From NCBI GenBank assembly GCA_945867725.1, contig CAMBJI010000071.1, positions 1 to 8,587 on the forward strand: a stretch of DNA of 8,587 nt, in the 5' to 3' direction. Numbering within the stretch: the first letter of the stretch is position 1; each line of letters opens with the position of its first letter. The stretch comes from Bordetella parapertussis. Its GTDB lineage: Bacteria; Pseudomonadota; Gammaproteobacteria; Burkholderiales; Burkholderiaceae_D. Below are positions 1 through 6,265 of the stretch, piece by piece. Under the pieces are notes generated by a model, which saw nothing but the letters and a program-made list of their open reading frames with translations, did no database searches and had not been told where the DNA came from. The translations under genes and the position numbers were made by a program.

Positions 1-816
1 GGCGTCTGCGCGCGCGCGCGCGCGTCGTTGGCTTTCCTCTTCTTCTACTTTGCGCTGTTGGGCAATCAGCGTTGCCAAACGGTCTACCAGGGCTGCGAGG
101 CGCTCCTCATCGCGCTCGAGGTGTCCCGCCTGCTTGCGTTGATTTGTCAGCTTGCCCGAGAGCTGAGTCACCAATGCCTTGCGTTTGTTCTTTTGTTTTT
201 CCAGCACCGCTTTTTGTTCGCGCTGCTCCTTGGCGATTTCATCGAGAGATTCACGTGCCTTTTCGGCTTCTGCCTTGTTGGCTTCGATGGCCGCCAGATT
301 TTTCTGTAGTACCGAGATCGCTTTCATCTGCTCTGCTGACACATAACCCAGGTAGCGCAGTTCGCGTGCCATGCGGTTGGGATTGTCGCCCGAGAGCAGA
401 AGGCGCAAACGATCATCCTGACCGGAGGTGTACTGGTCACGCAGCATTTTTTCCAGTCGTTCGCGCTGTTCCTGTACGGCTTTCTCGAGCGCTTCCTGAC
501 TGACAGACAAGGCGTGAAGTTGTTGTCGGGTGCGGTCCTGCTCGCTGGCCAGCTCGCGCAATGTGCGGTTGGCATTGGAGATCGATGCTTCCGAGTCTGC
601 GAGCGCATCGGCGGCATCGCCCCGGGCCTTTTCGGTCTTGACGATGTCTTCCTTGAGGTCGGAGAGCTTTTTGCGTAGTTCCGCGCGCTCCTGTTCCGCC
701 GCCTGTTTCTGGCGATTGCGATCGCTGATCCGGTTGGAGGGTTCGGCAATTACAGGTCCGTGGGCGGCCAGCGCCGCGAGCAAAGCCCAGCTGATGAGAG
801 TAGCGCGAGTGATCAT
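1..816 (-). CDS. envC: EnvC-type murein hydrolase activator, N-terminal part (truncated by window edge)
   Basis: The frame is open from ATG 816 to the left edge, giving 272 residues with no stop. Residues 1-24 read as a signal peptide (MITR, then a hydrophobic run ending PVIA before EPSN). From about residue 30 onward the chain is a long charged coiled coil rich in Q, E, K, R and A, with the family-like stretches RDQYTSG and LLLSGDNPNRMARELRYLGY. This matches EnvC/NlpD-like periplasmic proteins, whose coiled coil meets FtsEX and whose C-terminal LytM (degenerate peptidase M23) domain activates the amidases that split septal peptidoglycan. The LytM domain would lie outside the window, so activator versus active peptidase cannot be decided here. 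The start is 7 nt after the gpmA stop, which implies one transcript. No good Shine-Dalgarno sits at normal spacing; an AGGGG lies about 20 nt upstream. Gene context (phosphoglycerate mutase then envC, divergent from the secB cluster) agrees with E. coli. Confidence 0.88.
   Translation of the reverse strand, partial: MITRATLISWALLAALAAHGPVIAEPSNRISDRNRQKQAAEQERAELRKKLSDLKEDIVKTEKARGDAADALADSEASISNANRTLRELASEQDRTRQQLHALSVSQEALEKAVQEQRERLEKMLRDQYTSGQDDRLRLLLSGDNPNRMARELRYLGYVSAEQMKAISVLQKNLAAIEANKAEAEKARESLDEIAKEQREQKAVLEKQKNKRKALVTQLSGKLTNQRKQAGHLERDEERLAALVDRLATLIAQQRKVEEEESQRRARARADA
8..24. repeat. Alternating GC dinucleotide tract inside envC
   Basis: Seventeen bases of uninterrupted alternating G and C. 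On the coding (minus) strand they encode alternating Arg-Ala residues (RARARA) of the coiled coil. Perfect alternating CG is prone to slippage and can adopt left-handed DNA; no function is claimed. Confidence 0.8.
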
Positions 817-823
817 CAGTGCT

Positions 824-1570
824 TTAACGGGACTTCCCCTGACCGGCCACGGCTTGCGTTGGTGCGTTGATGGCTGAGCCATCGGCAAGGTAGTAACTGC
901 GCAGTGGCTTGAGGTCGGCGTCCAGCTCATAGACCAAAGGCTGAGCATTCGGAATGTTTATTTTGACGATGTCCTGATCGCTCATGCCGTCCAGATGCTT
1001 CACCAGCGCGCGCAAGCTGTTGCCATGCGCTGAGATCAGGATGCGCTTGCCACTTCGAATTGCGGGCGCGATGGATTCATTCCACAAGGGCAGTACTCGA
1101 GCCACCGTATCTCTCAGGCATTCAGTCAGCGGGATTTCTTCGCGCTTGAGTTTCGCGTAACGCGGATTATCAAAAGACGTGCGCGGGTCACTGGCCTCGA
1201 GCGCCATGGGGGGAATGTCGTAGCTGCGGCGCCAGATCATCACCTGTTCCTCGCCGTAGCGGGCCGCCGTTTCGGGTTTGTTCATGCCTTGCAGATCACC
1301 ATAATGACGCTCATTGAGTCGCCAGCTATGAACCATGGGCAGCCACAACAAATCCATTTCGTCGAGGGCGCACCACAGGGTACGAATGGCGCGCTTTAGC
1401 ACCGAGGTGTAAGTGATATCGAAAGTGAAGCCGGCTTCACTGAGCATGCGCCCCGCGTTGCGTGCTTCGACAATGCCTTGTTCGGTCAGATCGACGTCGG
1501 CCCAGCCGGTAAATCGATTATCGCGGTTCCATTCGGACTGGCCATGGCGCATCAGGACGATTTTGTACAT
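824..1570 (-). CDS. gpmA: 2,3-bisphosphoglycerate-dependent phosphoglycerate mutase
   Basis: This enzyme interconverts 3- and 2-phosphoglycerate in glycolysis and gluconeogenesis, using a phosphohistidine intermediate primed by 2,3-bisphosphoglycerate. The 248 residues match the family length. Visible landmarks are the phosphohistidine motif MRHGQSEWN (R8, H9), [12 protein letters not shown] at 21-32, KRAIRT with R60, [11 protein letters not shown] with the acid residue E87, and the second catalytic histidine in SAHGNS (H182). The ATG at 1570 was chosen because [10 protein letters not shown] is the usual N-terminus; a TTG nine codons upstream stays in frame but adds residues unlike the family. 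No strong ribosome binding site is visible. It is the first gene of a minus-strand unit with envC and is transcribed away from the rhodanese-grxC-secB operon. E. coli has the non-homologous cofactor-independent mutase GpmM beside envC, so the position is kept while the enzyme type differs. Confidence 0.97.
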   Translation of the reverse strand: MYKIVLMRHGQSEWNRDNRFTGWADVDLTEQGIVEARNAGRMLSEAGFTFDITYTSVLKRAIRTLWCALDEMDLLWLPMVHSWRLNERHYGDLQGMNKPETAARYGEEQVMIWRRSYDIPPMALEASDPRTSFDNPRYAKLKREEIPLTECLRDTVARVLPLWNESIAPAIRSGKRILISAHGNSLRALVKHLDGMSDQDIVKINIPNAQPLVYELDADLKPLRSYYLADGSAINAPTQAVAGQGKSR

Positions 1571-1609
1571 AGGGCTTAAATTATTCGGTATGGGCAAAGA
1601 GAAGCGGAC

Positions 1610-1638
1610 GAGACGCTACAAGCCTTCTATTTTATAAT
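1610..1638 (+). promoter_or_regulatory. Candidate sigma70 promoter for the rhodanese-grxC-secB-SH3-gpsA operon
   Basis: A perfect TATAAT lies at 1633-1638. With a 17-bp spacer, the -35 position is GAGACG at 1610-1615, which keeps only the central GAC of TTGACA. Expected transcription would start near 1645, about 24 nt before the GTG start of the rhodanese gene. The same A/T-rich core (TAAAAT on the opposite strand) could also serve the divergent gpmA gene, but no matching -35 was found for that direction. Confidence 0.5.
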
Positions 1639-1668
1639 GCCCTGCTTGCCTCAAACGAATGGACTGTC

Positions 1669-2064
1669 GTGAAATTCTTGATTGACAATATCTGGCTGAT
1701 TCTAATTGCTCTGCTTTCTGGGGGCGCGCTGGCCTGGCCGACACTGAGCCGCAGCAAAAACACGCTGTCGACCTTGCAGGCAACGCAATTGCTCAACAAG
1801 GGCAAGACAGTGATACTGGATGTGCGTTCCGGTGATGAATTCAAGGCGGGGCACCTGCGGGCATCAAAGCACATCCCCCTCGATGAATTGCCTGCCCGCA
1901 TGGCTGATCTCGACAAATCCACTGCAGTGCTGGTGATTTGTCAGACGGATGTACGTGCCGGTCGGGGCGCATCCCAATTGCGGCGCGCCGGTTTTTCCGA
2001 TGTTTACGTACTTGAAGGCGGTTTTGCAGCCTGGCAGTCGCAAGGTCTGCCGGTAGCTACCTGA
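1669..2064 (+). CDS. yibN: Membrane-anchored single-domain rhodanese (YibN type)
   Basis: A 131-residue protein starting with GTG. One N-terminal transmembrane segment (about residues 8-24, IWLILIALLSGGALAW) precedes a rhodanese domain at about 35-130. Domain landmarks are ILDVRSGDEFKAGHL (49-63), IPLDELPARM, the putative active-site cysteine C91 in the loop CQTDVRA, and the closing LEGGFAAWQSQGLPV. The loop differs from the common CRSGxRS by having Asp where Gly is usual, so sulfurtransferase activity is uncertain. Gene order with grxC, secB and gpsA identifies it as the positional counterpart of E. coli YibN, an inner-membrane rhodanese. Its role is inferred to concern thiol or sulfane-sulfur chemistry, or protein insertion at the membrane. 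It is the first gene of the operon, 31 nt after a perfect -10. The ribosome binding site is weak (TGGA 6 nt upstream), and a closer ATG at 1659 is out of frame. Confidence 0.87.
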   Translation: MKFLIDNIWLILIALLSGGALAWPTLSRSKNTLSTLQATQLLNKGKTVILDVRSGDEFKAGHLRASKHIPLDELPARMADLDKSTAVLVICQTDVRAGRGASQLRRAGFSDVYVLEGGFAAWQSQGLPVAT

Positions 2065-2077
2065 GGAGGCCACAAAG

Positions 2078-2341
2078 ATGGGTGCGAAAGTTCGTATGTA
2101 CACCACGGGCGTCTGCCCTTACTGCAACATGGCCGAGCGTTTGCTCAAGGCCAAGGGTATCGACGAGATCGAAAAAATCCGCGTTGACCTCCAGCCCGAT
2201 CAGCGTGTGCAGATGATGGAAATGACCGGGCGTCGTACCGTACCGCAGATTTATATTGGCGATACCTATGTGGGTGGCTTTGACGATCTCTCCGCGCTTG
2301 ATCGCGAAGGCAAGCTCGAACCCATGCTGCGGGGCGCCTGA
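2078..2341 (+). CDS. grxC: Glutaredoxin 3
   Basis: An 87-residue, single-domain dithiol glutaredoxin that reduces disulfides and glutathione-mixed disulfides using glutathione in the cytoplasm. The redox motif CPYC is at residues 13-16. The cis-proline loop TVPQIYI is at 54-60, and the glutathione-binding GGFDDL is at 66-71. Length and motif match GrxC of E. coli. The start is secure: a strong GGAGG at 2065-2069 begins immediately after the rhodanese stop and lies 8 nt before the ATG. A 52-nt gap with a weak hairpin and two T6 runs separates it from secB. Confidence 0.97.
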   Translation: MGAKVRMYTTGVCPYCNMAERLLKAKGIDEIEKIRVDLQPDQRVQMMEMTGRRTVPQIYIGDTYVGGFDDLSALDREGKLEPMLRGA

Positions 2342-2379
2342 GACTAGGCTAGCTTCGCCGTCTGATTTTTTACTTTTTT
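2341..2379 (+). terminator. Weak intra-operon hairpin with T tracts (possible attenuator between grxC and secB)
   Basis: Starting at the last base of the grxC stop, AGAC (2341-2344) can pair with GTCT (2360-2363) and GGC (2347-2349) with GCC (2357-2359), leaving a 2-nt bulge and a 7-nt loop. Two six-T runs follow at 2366-2371 and 2374-2379. The stem is too short for a strong terminator, so partial read-through into secB is the most that can be inferred. Confidence 0.3.
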
Positions 2380-2393
2380 AATGAAAGCGCTTC

Positions 2394-2867
2394 ATGTCCG
2401 AACAGAATTCGCAAGCCGCTGAGCAGCAACCGCAGTTCAATATCCAGCGCATCTATCTGAAAGATCTGTCGCTGGAACAGCCCAATTCACCCGGTATTTT
2501 CCTCGAACAGGAAAGCCCGGCGATGGAAATCGCGCTCGACGTCAATTCCGAGCAGATCGCCGATGGGTTTTTCGAGTCGACTATCACGGTCACCATCACT
2601 GCCAAAATCGGTGAAAAAGTCGCCTTTCTGATTGAATGCAAGCAGGCTGGGATCTTTGAAGTGCGCCAGATCCCCGAAGACCAGCTCGAGCTATTGCTCG
2701 GCATCGCTTGTCCGAACATTTTGTATCCCTATCTGCGCTCGAATGTCTCCGACATGATCACGCGCGCTGGTTTCCCGCCGTTTCATTTGTCCGAGATTAA
2801 CTTCGAAGCGTTTTATCACCAGCGCAAGCAGGCGATTACTCAGCCAGCGCCCACTCAGGTGCAATAA
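2394..2867 (+). CDS. secB: Protein-export chaperone SecB
   Basis: A 157-residue cytoplasmic chaperone, close to the 155 residues of E. coli SecB. It forms a tetramer, keeps precursor proteins unfolded and delivers them to SecA. Family features are [19 protein letters not shown] (15-33), then [18 protein letters not shown], the conserved [30 protein letters not shown] core, and [19 protein letters not shown] near the C-terminus, followed by a short Q/P-rich tail. The ATG at 2394 gives the usual N-terminus; an ATG at 2381 is out of frame. The Shine-Dalgarno is poor. It sits between grxC and an exported SH3 protein in a co-directional cluster ending in gpsA, as in many Proteobacteria. Confidence 0.98.
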   Translation: MSEQNSQAAEQQPQFNIQRIYLKDLSLEQPNSPGIFLEQESPAMEIALDVNSEQIADGFFESTITVTITAKIGEKVAFLIECKQAGIFEVRQIPEDQLELLLGIACPNILYPYLRSNVSDMITRAGFPPFHLSEINFEAFYHQRKQAITQPAPTQVQ

Positions 2868-2874
2868 ACCCACC

Positions 2875-3327
2875 ATGCGTTTCCTGCGAACCTTGCCACT
2901 TGTTGTCGGATCGCTTTGCGCGTTGGGTCTGACTGCGTCGAACGCAACCGATTTCAGTTCAGTTGCGCCACCCTACGCGGTCATGTACGACGCACCGACG
3001 CAAAAAGGCCGCAAGCTTTACATTGCCCCGGGCGGCATGCCCGTCGAGGTTGTGCTGACCAATGGCGACTGGGCGCGTGTGCGCGATTCTTCTGGGGATC
3101 TGAGCTGGGTTAATGCGGGTTCGCTGCTGCCCCGCCGCACCCTGATCGTCGAGGTCGATCAAGCCATGATTCGGTCGTCCGAAAATGAATCTGCGCCGGC
3201 GGTTTTCACTGCAGCCAAAGGGGTCGTGCTGGAACTGGCCGAACCCATACGCTCGGGTTGGATCAAAGTTCGGCACCGTGATGGTGAAACGGGCTTCGTC
3301 AAGGCGTCCGACGTTTGGGGCGACTAG
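2875..3327 (+). CDS. Exported protein with two bacterial SH3-type repeats
   Basis: A 150-residue protein with a signal peptide (MRFLRT, hydrophobic core 8-20, likely cut after SNA at residue 24). The mature part has two similar modules of about 55 residues, 33-85 and 91-148. Each ends in the same pattern: GDWARVRDSSGDLSWV in the first and SGWIKVRHRDGETGFV in the second. This is the bacterial SH3 (SH3_3/SH3_4-like) signature, a small beta-barrel typical of periplasmic proteins that bind cell wall or peptides. No catalytic domain is attached, so it is probably a binding or adaptor protein; the ligand is unknown. It starts 7 nt after the secB stop without a clear ribosome binding site, so translational coupling is likely. 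It interrupts the secB-gpsA adjacency known from E. coli. Its TAG stop lies inside a perfect 7-bp hairpin. Confidence 0.85.
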   Translation: MRFLRTLPLVVGSLCALGLTASNATDFSSVAPPYAVMYDAPTQKGRKLYIAPGGMPVEVVLTNGDWARVRDSSGDLSWVNAGSLLPRRTLIVEVDQAMIRSSENESAPAVFTAAKGVVLELAEPIRSGWIKVRHRDGETGFVKASDVWGD

Positions 3328-3340
3328 GGCTTGCCTAGTC
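3322..3340 (+). repeat. Perfect hairpin covering the stop codon of the SH3 gene
   Basis: GACTAGG (3322-3328) pairs exactly with CCTAGTC (3334-3340) around the 5-nt loop GCTTG. The TAG stop of the SH3 gene (3325-3327) is within the first arm. No T tract follows, so it is not an intrinsic terminator; it could stabilise the mRNA or affect gpsA initiation 20 nt downstream. The 5' arm GACTAGG also occurs at 2342-2348 next to the grxC stop. Confidence 0.6.
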
Positions 3341-3359
3341 CTCACCCATACAAAACCGC

Positions 3360-4352
3360 ATGAATATTTCAGTTTTCGGCGCCGGCGCATGGGGCACAGC
3401 CCTTTCGATGTCGCTGGCCGATCGTCATCAGGTGATGCTCTTCGGGCGCGATGCACAAGCCATCGCCGACATGAGCGCTCGGCGAGAAAACGCTCGCTAC
3501 CTTCCCGGCCTTGCGCTGCCGCCTTCGCTCACGTTGACTTCGGATTTACCTGCGGCGATCGCGCATGCCCGTGATGGCTTGATGGTTGCTGCGACCTCGG
3601 TCGCAGGATTGCGCCCCTTGCTGACTTCATTTCTTCCCTATGCAGTGCCCAATCTGATTTGGTTGTGCAAAGGATTTGAAGAGGGCAGTGCCATGCTGCC
3701 GCACCAGATGGTGCGTGAGTTGATGGGGGATACGCTGCCTTGCGGTGCTTTGTCGGGTCCTTCATTTGCACAGGAAGTGGCGCGCGGTCTGCCTTGCGCC
3801 TTAACGATAGGCGCGGCTGACCCGGCCTTGTGTCAGCTTGCAGTCTCCGCCATTCATGGCAATACGATCCGTGTGTATTCCAGTGATGATCTGGTGGGCG
3901 TCGAAGTCGGTGGTGCAGTCAAGAACGTACTCGCCATTGCAACCGGTATCGCTGATGGACTTGGTCTGGGCCTGAATGCGCGCGCTGCTTTGATCACGCG
4001 TGGGCTGGCTGAAATCACGCGCCTCGGTATTGCACTCGGTGGCCGTAGTGAGACTTTCATGGGGCTCACCGGCGTAGGCGACCTGATATTGACTTGCACT
4101 GGAGATTTGTCGCGTAATCGGCAAGTTGGTTTGGGCCTTGCCGCCGGTAAATCGCTCGAAACCATCGTCAACGAGTTAGGTCATGTGGCCGAGGGTGTGC
4201 GCTGCGTGCGTGCTGTGCAGCAACTCGCGCGACAACACCAGATAGCTACACCGATTGTGGATGCAGTTGGGCGCGTTTTGTTCGAATCGGAAACACCCAT
4301 CAAAGCTTTGCAGCAGTTGCTGGCTCGCGAATCACGCGTCGAAACGGCTTAG
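3360..4352 (+). CDS. gpsA: Glycerol-3-phosphate dehydrogenase [NAD(P)+]
   Basis: This enzyme reduces dihydroxyacetone phosphate to sn-glycerol-3-phosphate, the backbone for phospholipids, in the cytoplasm. The 330 residues fit the family. The Rossmann motif GAGAWGTAL begins at residue 7. CKGFE with K104, [12 protein letters not shown] (132-143), the catalytic-lysine segment [15 protein letters not shown] (K188, N189), [11 protein letters not shown] (206-216), [12 protein letters not shown] (235-246) and SRNR (251-254) are all present. The ATG at 3360 gives the canonical N-terminus [12 protein letters not shown]. No Shine-Dalgarno is seen, only an upstream hairpin, so coupling to the SH3 gene is plausible. 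It is the last gene of the operon, followed about 90 nt later by a bidirectional terminator. Confidence 0.98.
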   Translation: MNISVFGAGAWGTALSMSLADRHQVMLFGRDAQAIADMSARRENARYLPGLALPPSLTLTSDLPAAIAHARDGLMVAATSVAGLRPLLTSFLPYAVPNLIWLCKGFEEGSAMLPHQMVRELMGDTLPCGALSGPSFAQEVARGLPCALTIGAADPALCQLAVSAIHGNTIRVYSSDDLVGVEVGGAVKNVLAIATGIADGLGLGLNARAALITRGLAEITRLGIALGGRSETFMGLTGVGDLILTCTGDLSRNRQVGLGLAAGKSLETIVNELGHVAEGVRCVRAVQQLARQHQIATPIVDAVGRVLFESETPIKALQQLLARESRVETA

Positions 4353-4444
4353 TCACAATTTAAGACAGCCTGTAGCCGTAGTTCGTAATTAGCGCCAAAT
4401 TCTCGCTAAATCCTCGATCGTCTTCATTGCCTCCCAAAAGTAAA
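4353..4444. other. Non-coding tail after gpsA
   Basis: No gene is supported here. The only structure seen is a small inverted repeat, TTAGCG at 4389-4394 with CGCTAA at 4404-4409 (9-nt loop), without a T tract. A 12-codon minus-strand reading frame with a GGGAGG upstream was considered and rejected. Confidence 0.6.
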
Positions 4445-4475
4445 AAAGCCCGCAAACTTTTTGTCTGCGGGCTTT
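4445..4475 (-). terminator. Convergent terminator, strong on the minus strand
   Basis: AAAGCCCGCA (4445-4454) pairs perfectly with TGCGGGCTTT (4466-4475) around an 11-nt loop. Read on the minus strand, the GC stem runs straight into a six-T run (positions 4447-4442), the classical intrinsic terminator. Read on the plus strand, only three T residues follow before C, so it ends gpsA transcripts less well. It lies between convergent units, but about 270 nt beyond the last minus-strand gene I can support. Confidence 0.88.
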
Positions 4476-4744
4476 CGCTATGTCCGTGAGGGCTAGTGTG
4501 TCGGCCCTACGAAGGATCTTCTAGTCAGGTTCAGCTGCCCGAGTTCCATGGGCCGCCGTTCTGTTGGGGACAGCAACCAGTGCGGGCACGTCGGGCAGTA
4601 GCAGCTTGCAGGGCAGTGGCATGACATCCTCCTCGCCTGTGCGGCCGGCAAGTCAATCCCAGAGTGGTGTAGCACCTACTGCGTCAGAGCCTGCAAGGCC
4701 GCCACCGAGTCAATGAGACGTCAGCGGATGAAGGTCATGCAATG
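4476..4744 (-). other. Unassigned region upstream of the minus-strand terminator; possible degenerate or small Cys-rich gene, or 3' RNA
   Basis: No gene is firmly supported. On the minus strand a strong Shine-Dalgarno-like GAGGAGG lies at 4634-4628. An ATG 5 nt after it (4622) opens a 33-residue Pro/Ala-rich frame ending at 4521, beginning MPLPCKLLLPD. An ATG directly abutting it (4627) opens a 44-residue frame ending at 4493 with a Cys cluster, CHCPASCYCPTCPHW; a GTG at 4675 would extend the same frame to 60 residues. The Cys-rich frame is the same frame as the small basic gene at 4745-4900, separated from it by in-frame TGA, TGA and TAG codons (4747, 4723, 4678). A plus-strand frame is Ser/Gly/Pro-rich but has no start. 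The segment may equally be a long 3' untranslated region or an RNA ending at the terminator. Confidence 0.35.
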
Positions 4745-4757
4745 TCATCCTTCATCC
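4726..4757. repeat. Inverted repeat overlapping the end of the small basic gene
   Basis: GGATGAAGG (4726-4734) is perfectly complementary to CCTTCATCC (4749-4757), with a 14-nt loop in which ATG and CAT can also pair. No T tract follows on either strand. On the minus strand it covers the stop codon of the 51-residue gene. Confidence 0.6.
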
Positions 4758-4900
4758 TTGCGCATCAGCAGCCGAACCAGTTCGCGCTTTCGTTGCTGGC
4801 GATGTGCGGTATTACTTTTGCGATGAGATCCGGCGAGACGCTGGTGCGCGGCGACAGCGACGGGATTTCGAGGCTTGGGTACTTTGAGCTTCGTGGTCAC
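4745..4900 (-). CDS. Small, highly basic protein of unknown function downstream of hslU
   Basis: A 51-residue frame beginning with GTG 11 nt after the hslU stop. The product is strongly basic and reads MTTKLKVPKPRNPVAVAA, then HQRLAGSHRKSNTAHRQQ, then a K/R-rich helix-like end LVRLLMRKDEG. The core RNPxVxxAxxRxAGSHxKSxxAxRxxxKxxL resembles small basic proteins I recall as hypothetical in Proteobacteria, so coding is likely although no function is known. Nothing visible suggests an enzyme; nucleic-acid or ribosome binding would fit the charge but is only inference. There is no Shine-Dalgarno before the GTG, so translation probably depends on coupling to hslU. Its short length and non-ATG start would make it easy to miss. 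The opposite strand has a 60-codon frame over the same DNA (4742-4924), judged a shadow. Confidence 0.6.
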   Translation of the reverse strand: MTTKLKVPKPRNPVAVAAHQRLAGSHRKSNTAHRQQRKRELVRLLMRKDEG

Positions 4901-4911
4901 GATCGTAGTAA

Positions 4912-6249
4912 TCAGAGCACGTAGCGCGACAGATCTTCGTCGACAGCCAGCGCTGCAAGTTTTTCATCTACATAGCCTGCATCGACGCGCACTGTCGTGC
5001 TGCCCTGTTGGCCTGCGCCGAATGACACATCTTCCAGCAGTTTTTCCATCACCGTGTACAAACGGCGCGCACCGATATTTTCTGTTTTTTCGTTGACCGA
5101 AAAGGCAATCTCGGCGAGGCGACGTATGCCTTCATCGGTAAATTCAACTTGTACGTTTTCAGTGCTCAGCAGTGCTTGATACTGGCGTGTGAGACAGGCA
5201 TCGGTAGACGTCAGTATGCGTTCAAAATCAGCAATTGCCAGCGATTCTAGCTCGACTCGAATCGGGAATCGCCCTTGCAGCTCAGGTATCAGATCCGAGG
5301 GCTTGGCCAGATGGAAGGCACCGGAGGCGATGAATAAGATGTGATCCGTTTTCACCATCCCGTATTTTGTATTAACCGTTGTGCCTTCAACTAATGGCAG
5401 CAAATCACGCTGCACACCCGCGCGTGAGACATCCGCACCCTGCGCACTGGCGCGGGAGGCGATTTTGTCGATTTCATCCAGAAAGACGATACCGTTTTGT
5501 TCGATGTTGGTAATGGCTTTTTGTCGCAATTCGTCTTCATTGACCAGTCGCCCCGCTTCTTCTTCAGCGATCAGTTTCATCGCTTCGGAAATTTTCAGCT
5601 TGCGTGTTTTTTTGCGGCCGGCGCCCATTCCGGAGAACATGGATTTGATTTGCTCGGTCATTTCTTCCATGCCGGGCGGTGCCATGATCTCCATTTGCGC
5701 GCGTGGCTCGGCGACGTCGATCTCGATCTCGCGGTCATCTAGCGCGCCTTCACGCAAGCGCTTGCGAAAAGTCTGTCGCGTTGTGTTGCTGGTTTTGTCT
5801 TCGGTGGTATCGGTGCTGGAAAAACCAAAGTCGCGCGCCGGGGGCAGTAGTACATCCAGAATACGATCTTCTGCGGTATCTTCGGCTTGCGCACGGACGT
5901 CGCGCATTGCTTGTTCGCGGGTTTGCTTGATACCGATTTCGGTCAGATCGCGAATGATGGTGTCGACATCGCGACCGACATAACCGACCTCGGTGAATTT
6001 GGTGGCATCGATCTTGATAAACGGCGCATCCGCCAGTCGCGCCAGCCGACGTGCGATTTCGGTTTTGCCCACGCCCGTGGGGCCGATCATGAGAATATTT
6101 TTTGGCGTGATTTCATGCCGTAACGGTTCCGGTACTTGCTGACGACGCCAGCGGTTACGCAGTGCAATCGCCACAGCGCGTTTCGCGCGGGATTGTCCGA
6201 CGACGTGTTTGTCGAGTTCAGCAACGATTTGTTCTGGGGTGAGGTTCAT
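4912..6249 (-). CDS. hslU: ATP-dependent protease ATPase subunit HslU (ClpY)
   Basis: This hexameric AAA+ unfoldase feeds substrates into the HslV peptidase in the cytoplasm. It has 445 residues, the normal length. Visible are the N-terminal signature [20 protein letters not shown], Walker A GPTGVGKT (56-63), the pore loop GYVG (89-92), the variable I domain (about 110-243), Walker B IVFLDEID (254-261), [13 protein letters not shown], the sensor-2 region NIGARRL (391-397) and the C-terminal tail SRYVL that docks into HslV. All catalytic motifs are intact. The ATG lies 16 nt after the hslV stop with a GAG as a weak ribosome binding site. It is co-transcribed with hslV, and the stop is followed by the small basic gene. 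Confidence 0.98.
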   Translation of the reverse strand: MNLTPEQIVAELDKHVVGQSRAKRAVAIALRNRWRRQQVPEPLRHEITPKNILMIGPTGVGKTEIARRLARLADAPFIKIDATKFTEVGYVGRDVDTIIRDLTEIGIKQTREQAMRDVRAQAEDTAEDRILDVLLPPARDFGFSSTDTTEDKTSNTTRQTFRKRLREGALDDREIEIDVAEPRAQMEIMAPPGMEEMTEQIKSMFSGMGAGRKKTRKLKISEAMKLIAEEEAGRLVNEDELRQKAITNIEQNGIVFLDEIDKIASRASAQGADVSRAGVQRDLLPLVEGTTVNTKYGMVKTDHILFIASGAFHLAKPSDLIPELQGRFPIRVELESLAIADFERILTSTDACLTRQYQALLSTENVQVEFTDEGIRRLAEIAFSVNEKTENIGARRLYTVMEKLLEDVSFGAGQQGSTTVRVDAGYVDEKLAALAVDEDLSRYVL

Positions 6250-6265
6250 CGGTCGTCACTCTTTT

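Noticed and set aside
28..877. Several long frames over the envC region (plus strand, and minus 324-749)
   Set aside because: They overlap the uninterrupted envC coiled-coil frame and have unnatural Arg/Pro/Cys-heavy composition; shadows of a GC-rich gene.
1571..1597. TTG start extending GpmA by nine residues
   Set aside because: [10 protein letters not shown] at 1570 is the normal N-terminus.
4389..4427. Minus-strand 12-codon peptide MKTIEDLARIWR with GGGAGG 2 nt upstream
   Set aside because: Too short, spacing too tight, and it lies beyond the minus-strand terminator.
4505..4532. TPP-riboswitch-like fragment on the minus strand (GAACCTGA ... CGTAGGG)
   Set aside because: The essential upstream CTGAGA half and stem partners are missing, and no gene follows downstream of the terminator on that strand.
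4515..4715. Plus-strand Ser/Gly/Pro-rich frame (TSAGTSGSSSLQGSG ... ARPPPSQ)
   Set aside because: No start codon with a ribosome site, begins just after a TAG, and is the reverse reading of a minus frame; looks like low-complexity chance.
4742..4924. Plus-strand 60-codon frame beginning MSSFILAHQQ with AAGG 7 nt upstream inside a hairpin
   Set aside because: It is antisense to the small basic gene and runs into the hslU 3' end. The minus frame gives the more natural protein; the apparent ribosome site is part of the inverted repeat.
5381..5983. 200-codon plus-strand frame within hslU
   Set aside because: Antisense shadow of hslU, whose motifs are complete on the minus strand; Ser/Arg-rich composition is typical of such shadows.
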